Source: Gnetum montanum (Eukaryota; Streptophyta; Gnetopsida; Gnetales; Gnetaceae). Taken from it: a stretch of DNA of 64,000 bases. Positions 56,056 through 64,000 of this stretch are shown piece after piece; positions within the stretch are counted from its first letter, which is position 1; each line of letters opens with the position of its first letter. The stretch is from contig MNCI01003943.1 in NCBI GenBank assembly GCA_015680685.1, positions 130,818 to 194,817 of the forward strand, given 5' to 3'. The translations under genes and the position numbers were made by a program. The notes under the pieces were generated by a model, which was not told the origin of the DNA, searched no databases, and was given only the letters and a program-made list of their open reading frames with translations.

Positions 56056-57112
56056 TGCTTTATGTGTGATTTCAACATTTAAGCATTTGGACTTTATAGT
56101 TATGTTGAGTGATGCTTAAATGTGATTTTAGCATGTGGATGTGTAGTGTGTTTGATATGAATCTTGTAGGTTCAAATGAATTTTGATTTGGAATCTTGGC
56201 ATGTCTATTATAAATAGAAATGTTACAATTATAAGCAAAATAAAGCTTATGGCAATGTTACAATTATAAGCAAAACAAATAAAATGAGGTTAAAATTTAG
56301 GTTGGTTAGAAAATTAACGTGCACATATCTGTGTTTATGAAAAGTAAACATAAGTAATATAAAGTTTCTAAAATCTATACATAAAACCTATAAAATTTAT
56401 CATCATTTCTTTTCTTTATTACCTCTTCCATCACTTTTCGCTATCCATTTGGTATTTTTTTAAAAAAAAAATTATAAACCAAAACTAATACTAATTCTAT
56501 TTTTTTTCCTTTTTTTTCGTCTTTTCACATTTCTTGTGAATTTTAACTTTGGGGATGAACTTTTCTTCGCTATCAACTTGGATTTGGGATTGTTTAGAGT
56601 GAAATGAAGTCTTAACATATTTCTAAGTATTCTATACTTATTTGAAAGTTTTGACTTTGGAAAATTTAATTGGTAGATTATATTTACCTTTTCCATGTAT
56701 TTTTATGCTAGATTAGTATGTATGATCATGCTTTGTTAGAACATTTGCATTGCCAAATCTATCGTTATATTTTGTGGGTTATGGATGATATGACATGTGA
56801 TAAATTGAATTATTTGGAACTTAAGGAAATTAGTTGTGATAATTAAAATGACGTTAGTACTATGCATTTTGGGTATGGATTTTGTTCTGTATCCTTATGA
56901 AAATTTTTGTTTTCTCTTATAATAATTAAATATTATTATTTTAGCATATTATCAATAAAATTTAAATGTACATAACTTAGTCTCTAAAAATCTAATTAAG
57001 GTGAAATTGGTATCGTTGGGATTGTTTTTTTATGTACTTTTCAATTATAGAATTTATTTCATCTTTTAGTATCTACATTTTTTTGAAGTTATGTTAATTA
57101 CCATTATTATAT
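56056..57112. other. AT-rich intergenic sequence
   Basis: No gene or element recognised. A local duplication ATGTTACAATTATAAGCAAAA occurs at about 56220-56240 and 56252-56272. A minus-strand ORF at 56472-56696 is low-complexity Lys-rich. Confidence 0.4.
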
Positions 57113-57117
57113 AATTG

Positions 57118-57490
57118 TGTTAGCAGATCTAGCAACAAAATATGAAACGAGATGAAAATAAAGAGCAATGGAACCACAGGCAAATGTAGAAGGATCTTAC
57201 TATCATAAATGGAAATAACAAGCTTCTCTCTTCATCACAAGGAGAGAACAAGAAGAAGTCTCTCTCTCATGCAATAGGACAATGTAAGAGTAGGATGGAA
57301 AGGGGATGTATGTGATGGATCTGAATTGAGGTGAGGGAGGTCCCTTTTATATTGGTGAAGGGACCCTTAAATAACTAATGATAATCATCTGCTATTTTAA
57401 TAACCATAGCCGAAATTTAGCAGGAAAACCGTAGCTGAATTTTAGCATGACAACCATAGCCTAAATTTATCATGATAACTCTGGCCAACA
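57118..57490 (-). mobile_element. Solo LTR, 373 bp, TSD AATTG
   Basis: Plus strand TGTTAGCAGATC...CTCTGGCCAACA, flanked by perfect AATTG (57113-57117 and 57491-57495). Minus sense it starts TGTTGGCC, has TATAAAAGG (about 57347-57355) and ends GCTAACA, as in copia LTRs. A repeated GGCTATGGTT-type motif lies in U3 (about 57400-57475). No internal region. Confidence 0.82.
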
Positions 57491-57639
57491 AATTGCACTT
57501 ATATAATTTTGTATGTTAGTAGTGAAGAATTTTTTCATGCCATGTTGTGCTATTTCCTTTATAAAATATGTATGACTGTTAGATTCAACTATTTTAGTCA
57601 TGCTATATATTGGAGTTGGATGTGTTGTGACTATGGGAT

Positions 57640-57775
57640 GTTAGAACCCAAAATAAGTGAAAAATAGGTATACCCCAAGATTTATAGAAGTTTATGACTC
57701 AGTTCTACCTAATAGAATCAAATTTGTGACTTGGAGTTAACAAGACAAGACCTATACCACTAGGCTAATACCTCA
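57640..57775 (-). repeat. tRNA-like SINE remnant
   Basis: Minus sense GAGGTATTAGCCTAGTGGTATAGGTC has a box A (TAGCCTAGTGG, about 57757-57768), and a box-B-like AATTTGATTCT lies about 40 bases downstream. The A-to-B spacing is tRNA-like, but no cloverleaf closes, so it is not a tRNA gene. Confidence 0.5.
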
Positions 57776-58290
57776 TTTTTTATGTATTGTGACTATGACA
57801 TGTGATAGCTTAAGCTAGTTTGGATTGCTCCATGTCTTTGCAACAACACTTGTAGTGGCCATTGGTGGGTGGCACTAGCATAGGCATGTGGACTAATTAG
57901 TGATGAGGTGCCCTAGAGGTAGTCATGGATTGACCCCCACTATGATGCATCAATGAGGCTCTTATCTTAGGCCTCATTCTGTAAGTGAAATAACATAGGT
58001 TTGTTCATCCCTATGATTGGTATGTGGCATAGGTGTGTCTTTTTCTATGGCCAACCTCTAAAAGGCTAGTAATTATGGATCACAAATTAATAAATCCTAA
58101 TACTTATTGGGTAAATAAAAGATTTGTAGGTAAATGATCAATTATGAATACTCATGGCAACATTATACATGCTATCTTAAGTGTAGATATCCTACTTTCC
58201 AAATGAGTTATGTGTGTGTGTTGGTATTGCCTTATAAATCATAGTAGTGATAAATGTATTTTATGATTAAGTATGCATGATAGTAATAAT
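57776..58290. other. Intergenic sequence between SINE remnants
   Basis: Nothing recognised; no ORF of note. Confidence 0.4.
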
Positions 58291-58400
58291 GAGGTGTTAG
58301 CCAAGTGGTAAGGCACTTGATCTAAAAGCTCTAATGCATGGGTTCAATTTTGGTAGGCATTGCTAAGTTATAAAAGTTCTAATTAGACTATATATCTTAT
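58291..58400 (+). repeat. tRNA-like SINE remnant
   Basis: GAGGTGTTAGCCAAGTGGTAAGGCAC (box A about 58298-58309) and GGGTTCAATTTT (box B about 58340-58351), 32 bases apart. It starts like the minus-strand copy at 57775, so both may be one SINE family. No paired acceptor stem. Confidence 0.55.
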
Positions 58401-58571
58401 GGTATATTTATATTACAATTATTTCAAAGTCACAACACCCTAATTATGCATGATAGTGGTTATGACTATGACTATGTATTAGTTAAGTGTTTACCTTTGT
58501 ATGGATTATGTCATTATTGTGTGTGGTGTTGTAGATGTAATTAAGCATCATATGTCATATATTTGAAAGCT

Positions 58572-59438
58572 TAATGAAAATTGTATTAGTCAACTGAGAC
58601 ATCGGATATGCTATGTTGTATCTACAATGTCTTAGACTATGAAGCTATATTAGAAATACAGTGTTGCAATTGTAATAAATTCTCATATATATGGGTCATT
58701 TACCATGTTTATGGCATCATTTGATAAGTAGATAGCTAGGCTCTATTAGTTTCATTTCTTAATTCCTATATTAGTTAGTAAGTACGTGTAGTGTGAATCT
58801 AAGTTATTTATACAATGTCTTATTCAAGTGGCATTGTACCTAAACACAACCTATGAATAACAATAAGATCAAGATTAATTCATATTCATTGCAACACTTT
58901 GACATCATATAGAATTTACTTTCAATGTAGTTTATTTTCCATGTAGTTAGCTTAATATTTATTTTTCTATCAAACATAGAATTTGATGGAATAAATGTAG
59001 CTAGTTTTAAGTCTAAACATGTATTCACTTAGTAATCATAGCAGCACTATTGCGTAAGTCATCCAATAGCATAATGCTTGATAATTTAAATAGCAGGTGC
59101 ATGAGTTCAAGATGTGTATAACAAGTTGGGAATGGACACTCATCATCATAGGCTAGTCTAAGATTTAGTTTCATTGTTAATTAGATTCAATAATTAATTT
59201 ATTTGTTATTGATTGGTTTAATTCAAGGACCCAACAACATTATTATCATATGTCTCACCTATACTTACCCATGCACACTAAGGGCTACTACAAATATAGT
59301 TGGGAAGATAGAAAATTGGGATCTCATATTTAACTATCTAGATGCATACTAGTCTCATCTACAAATTACGACATGGTTTCCTATGATGCTTATAGATCTA
59401 CATGGTTGGACATTTAGGGTCTACTATGTCACTCATTA
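58572..59438 (+). mobile_element. Athila-like LTR remnant
   Basis: Collinear with the LTRs of A, H1 and D: start TAATGAAAATTG, CTACAATGTC motif, TATTTATAC (about 58806-58814), CAATAAGATCAAGATT, CACTTAGTAATCATAG, and end GGTTGGACATTTAGGG...CACTCATTA. Preceded by AAGCATCATATG, which also precedes the next LTR. Confidence 0.6.
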
Positions 59439-59980
59439 GCATGCATTTGGTGCTTAGAGCATACGTGAGACTAATTATTGATGTAGATTGTTTTGCACAC
59501 CATTCCTCTCCTCTAGTGTAATACTTGTAGGCTTCTCACTAAATTTTATACTGACATTATTTATTTATAGGTAATGACTCTAGGGTTGCAAGAGAGCATC
59601 AAGAGGACCAAGGAGATAGATGTCTATGGGATTGATTAATGTATATTTATTTGTATAAATGTAGGGATTATTAATATTTGTATGACTTTTGTGGTGCTCA
59701 TTTGTATATGATGTATACATTATATGTGTACTATGAAATTAGTATAGATGTGTGGTTTATGTAGAGACATGTTGTTATATAATTGGATGTGTGCTTGGTT
59801 TTCTAGAGTAGTATGAATTTTGTTTTGTATGATGTTGCAATATATAAGTTATGTGGATTATTCTTATATCCATCCATATATTGTTGGATTCCAGATTTAT
59901 CATGCTTTTATTATGTTTAATGAAGCATCATATGTATTATATCAAAAAGCTCAAGGTTAGCATACCTCTTGTCTTAGGAT
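59439..59980 (+). other. Unassigned stretch between two LTR remnants
   Basis: No coding domain. The last 60 bp (AAGCATCATATGTATTATATC...) resemble the 3' UTR before the previous LTR, so it may be the residue of a largely deleted element interior. Confidence 0.4.
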
Positions 59981-60419
59981 TGATGAAAATTATGTTAGCT
60001 AGCTACTATATTGCATTTTTCTACATCACATCTACTATAACGCATTTGCAACATCATAGGTTGGAATGCTATATTGTAAATGTTGCAACTATAATAAATG
60101 TATAAAAAATTAGTCAACCATCATACTTAACTAAAATTTTGGTTCATTCTTACCGAAATTCTTGTAGTTTATTTTTTTTAAGTCATAGTTAGTTGTGATG
60201 AAGTGGGTATACAACATCTTTATTTCAGTAAGGTATACCTAGACATGCTTCATGTTCATGGATGGTAACAAAGACTGAGACTGTTTATGATCATTGTAGC
60301 ATCTCACATAGCATATACTTACTTTCTATATGTACTTCACATTTTAATTGTTATTTACATTTCCAATGTATTTTAGTATTTGATGAAATAAATACAACTA
60401 ATCTTAAGTGTTAAGCATA
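59981..60419 (+). mobile_element. Athila-like LTR remnant, split by element D
   Basis: Starts TGATGAAAATTATG; CATTCTTACCGAAATTCTTGTAG, CAAAGACTGAGACTG and TTGATGAAATAAATACAAC match H1 55380-55620. It is interrupted at 60420 by the D LTR; the remainder lies outside the window. Confidence 0.62.
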
Positions 60420-61308
60420 TGATGAGCCTCAAAGTGTCACATCAATGGGTCCCTGTTTACATGGTGTTGCCCTGTTGACGTAGCGTTTGCTACATCTACG
60501 AGACCCCATCAATGTAGCCCAACAATAAAAACTATAAATATGAGCTCATAGCCATGTTTATGGGCATCAAGTCATAGTTGTAGAGAAGCTCTTGCAGTTT
60601 TTAAATTCAAAAGCTAGAATATTTTCTTAAGTGCTCACAGTAGAAGTCATTGAGTGTACGGATCTTTATTCGAGCACTATTGTACCTAAGCACGATAGTG
60701 TGTGTGCCAATAAGGATGAGCTTCTTGATAAACCTTGTAGCATTCTAGATAACTTAAATGTTTGATTCATGCATTTAATGTTTTCAATTATTTACTCAAT
60801 GTTTCTCAATAATTAAGCTAATTAAGTAATTAAGCGAGATAAGCTAAATAGTGATTAAGTAAATACAAAAGTACGATCGCTTTGAGGATGCATATGACAT
60901 TTGGTAATCCCAATAGCACTTAACACTTGGTAACCCAGCAATGTTATATGTGTTCAAGATGTGTACAACAAGTGGGACTACATACTTATGTTAGGACTAG
61001 TTGAACAATAGTTAGCCAATTAGATTAAAATAGATATTAAATTACTTTATTATTTATCCTATTTATTTCAAGTACCAAAATCATAAAATATAAAATGATA
61101 AAAATCATGTGCCTTAGTTACACTTAAACCATACCGTTGAGCTTCACAAGTGTAACTAAAAAGACAACGAATGACTATTAGGGCAAAGTTCACTTCCTAG
61201 AAGACTAGTATCCCAGAAGACATAGAGTTCATAGAATTCAACCAAATCATGTGTGAACACTTCATGATTCATATGGTTGAGCATAGGCATACCTTTCACC
61301 ACTCATCA
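60420..61308 (+). mobile_element. Element D 5' LTR (889 bp)
   Basis: TGATGAGCC...CACCACTCATCA, collinear with the family LTR. TATAAATA at about 60533-60540. CTTTATTCGAGCACTATTG and TTGGTAACCC landmarks. The promoter-proximal sequence has CTACATCTACGAG-type motifs instead of the GATATCGCG palindromes, marking another subfamily. Confidence 0.8.
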
Positions 61309-61309
61309 T

Positions 61310-61327
61310 TGATGTTGTTGCTAGGGA
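61310..61327 (+). promoter_or_regulatory. Element D primer-binding site, tRNA-Asp type, decayed
   Basis: TGATGTTGTTGCTAGGGA against TGGCGCCGTTGCCGGGGA: 12 of 18, all six differences being C-to-T or G-to-A transitions. Confidence 0.72.
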
Positions 61328-61461
61328 CTCTTGTTTTTTGAAATGTGTGCTAACTAGGAGTAGTGAGCATCATTAACATCGTTGGATGAACCCTAAGGTC
61401 AACATCATTCTCACATGTAATATAAGCACATAAGCACACTAATATTTTATTTGTTCACAAA

Positions 61462-64000
61462 ATGTCTTCTTCTCATAGCTATGATGATGCTAAACTACCA
61501 ATACCTCAAGAATTCAAGGTGGTATATACTCATCTAGATGAGTATGTGCCTGATTACACCTTCATCCTAAATTAGGATGAACAACTGTGATGGCATAACA
61601 TGGAAAGTAACATTGTAATGCCTCCTGATCAATCTGTGTCCATGATGTTGCTTCAAACTCTTAAGAAGTTAGGCATCCAAGATCTTCAAGAGGAGAATGT
61701 TTTGCATGATTACGACTACCAAGACTACCATCCCATTCAAACATAACATCAAAGAGATTGACACCAAGAGAAGCACCATGAGTTGATGAAAGCGAAATGG
61801 TTCACCAATCCTTGTTCCTATTGAATCAAGATGATAATGAGGATCCTTCCTCTAGAGGCTCTTAACATGAAAATTCTTCATCCCTTATTACTGATGATGG
61901 GGGTGTGGCCCTAAATCTGTAGTCCACTATCAGCAATCTAGGTTTAGGTAAATATGGCAATTAAGGTAGGAGCTCGAACAAGCATCAAGCTAATAAAAAA
62001 ACTAATGAACATGGCCATGATAATTGAAGGGGAGTCGGCAGATACCATGATAGATGTAGTCCTCCCCCCTCTTTTCCCTCTTCATCTGCATCTTCTTCTT
62101 CCTCTTGTTCTGGTTTTGAATATCACCATAGTAGGAACAATCATGATGGAGGTGAACAACAAGACAATAATACTGATCACCGAGCCCACAATAAATGAAG
62201 TGATAATAGGGGACATCATTGGTGACAATGAAATAATGATGATGATGAGCCTTTACTCGTAACCTAAACTATGTTAAATATTGCAGAGGTTATAAAAATT
62301 TCCACCATGCATGTGAGAGATAGTCGGACCAAGCATCTAGACGTGAAAAATATCCTAAGATTTGAGGGGGGATATAAGTCTGATCCACAAAACCATCTAC
62401 AAGCCTTCCTGAGCCTTACAAAAGATAGAAAATGACTGGCAAAAATTGAAGCTATTTCCTAGGATACTCATCAAAGAGGCAAAAAGTTGGTATCGCTCCT
62501 TGTAACTAGAATCCATTCACAAATGAAGTACCATGCTGGAACTATTTAATAACAAATACTAGATGTACTCTAGAGTTTCTAATTTGAGAAGGAAAATCCA
62601 CAGGCTAGAAATAGAGAATATATGAACCCTTGGATGCTACCATGGATAGATATTATTCTCTCTTACACCGATGCCCTAGCCATGGTTAGTCTTAGAGGGA
62701 ACAACTCCACCACATCATAGATGGGCTCACAGTAGAAACCAAAAGAACTCTTGGAGTTTATGCTAGAGGGAGACTATCTAAACTAAGAGCTCATTAGATC
62801 CAAAGGCTAATTAAGCAAGTAGAAAAAGAAGAAGGTGAGTTATGAAAGACAGAAAGTGCAGAAGAATATAATAAGGATCCTTCCATCAAGAAAAGGAAGC
62901 TTTGATTCTATGATAAGGAGGAGTCATCACTCAATGAGATGGTGAAAAGGAAAAACTTGCCCATCCAAAAATTTATTTTTGATATTTTAGTGAAGGTTGA
63001 TAAACTATGGGACTCTTTGGATGAAAAATTCCAAACTGCTATGAAGATTTCTAAAGAATCCAAAGAGCAGAATAGTGATCATGATCATAGGAGGAAAAAA
63101 AAAGTTGAACATGCCTATCAAAGAGGTAAGGGCAAAGCTACTGTAGTAGAAGAATTTGTGGAGATAGACTCCAATGATGATGATGGGTGTGACATTTGTC
63201 AATATGACCATCCTAAGGGATGTTATCCCATGGTGTCACACTTACAAGAGTCTGGGGTCTACACACTAAATCCTTGACTAGCACAGAAGCAAGCACCCAG
63301 ATGATTGCCTTATCCTCAAGCCAATCCAAGGTAGTTCCACTAGTAACAACAAGCTTACTATCCAAGTGAAGCTCCACCACAACAATATGAGCAATACCAG
63401 CAGTGGCACCAACCACAGTCATGGGAAATACCACCATTGAGACAGTAGTACCTTTACAAGCAACTAGATCCATATAAGTACTATTTTTAGTAATCCATTT
63501 CTCCATGTGGCTCTACCAATCACACCTCATTCCAACATCACTATTATTCCCTAGAGTACCATCGAACTCATTCACCATCTACTCAAGGAAAATCCCCATA
63601 TCCTTACCATCCTCCACATCTATCTACACACATCCTTCCACCCTCAACTCAGTTACCTCCTACTTCTTCTATGTAGGGAAAAATTCCCTCATAGTTGTAG
63701 CAACAAAATGCTATGAGGGTTGTAAATTTATGACTAACCTTCTAGCTAGGTGGTTCAGACAATAGATCTAAGAAATGACCATTTTTTCGACCTAGTAGTC
63801 CTCCCAAACCCTCATAACCTAATGCAATTGGTCACCCTGTATCTCCAACACCCTCATCCTCTGCACCAAACACATTTCAGGGTCCTTCAAACCAAAAGTT
63901 GCCTCGAATTCGCACTATGATGTTAATTCATGTTGTCTTTAATTCAATCAAGGTTGGTAACCTTCCCATGAAGAGATATAACCTAGGAAGTCCTCTTATT
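61462..64000 (+). pseudogene. Element D gag (partial, runs off window)
   Basis: ATG at 61462 (MSSSHSYDDAKLPIPQEF), with a stop after 36 codons and more beyond. The capsid domain relic at about 62320-62840 reads ILRFEGGYKSDPQNHLQAF, a KKLVSLLVTRI block, then an ELIRSKG block and a KKKKVS block, collinear with B 35760-35200. An open piece, 62939-63277, ends in a zinc knuckle CDICQYDHPKGC (63188-63223; C-x2-C-x3-H-x3-C), the only copy here with all four ligands. A Pro/Ser/Gln-rich tail follows, as in B and C. Frameshifts and stops, so not functional. No pol domain is reached before the window ends. Confidence 0.75.

Noticed and set aside
58291-58362. Functional tRNA gene
   Set aside because: Box A and B are present but no acceptor or anticodon stems pair; SINE remnant preferred.

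Overview
This window is repeat-rich nuclear DNA of a flowering plant. It is AT-rich, contains no intact cellular gene, and is almost entirely degenerate LTR retrotransposons inserted into one another. Plant-type elements on every side (Athila/Tat-like Ty3, chromovirus-like Ty3, Ty1/copia), primer-binding sites matching plant tRNA-Asp and initiator tRNA-Met, tRNA-like SINE remnants and a CCR4-type gene fragment support this. The species cannot be told. One 175-base N run and three single N's mark a draft assembly.

Block I (1-7759, + strand) is the 3' half of an old Athila/Tat-like Ty3 element (A): RNase H/integrase, a spacer, an extra coiled-coil ORF ('ORF2') and a 3' LTR. Block II (7760-37961, mostly - strand) is a compound of two 'family 3' Ty3 elements, F and H, sharing one LTR. 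Into it have gone a solo LTR (7850-8702, TSD GTAGT), element G (11745-20526, +, TSD CTCGT) and element B (29721-36788, -). G carries a retro-copied CCR4-like deadenylase fragment and a 5S-rRNA-like segment, and is itself split by element J (16020-19026, -, TSD ATTTC).

Block III (37962-56055) is a second Athila-like element (H1, +) interrupted by a copia element M (39263-53830, +, TSD GAGAC/AAGAC). M's 3' LTR is in turn interrupted by the full-length element C (44191-53367, -, TSD CCAAG): three levels of nesting. Block IV (56056-64000) holds a 373-bp solo LTR (TSD AATTG), two tRNA-like SINE remnants, two Athila-like LTR remnants and the 5' LTR, PBS and gag of element D (+), which runs off the window.

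The unifying system is one family seen as A, H1, B, C, D, J and the solo LTR. The pol-bearing copies (A, H1) have integrase upstream of ORF2 (ORF2 itself is missing from H1). B and C keep only gag and ORF2, so they look like non-autonomous derivatives mobilised in trans. LTR U3 regions and the spacer just upstream of ORF2 share the same arrangement: GATATC-centred palindromes next to a TATA box, with a repeated polypurine motif. That suggests a second, internal promoter for ORF2. All coding regions here are broken by stops or frameshifts, so no element looks active. Boundaries rest on TSDs and repeat pairs read by eye; family names rest on motifs recognised in translation, not on searches.
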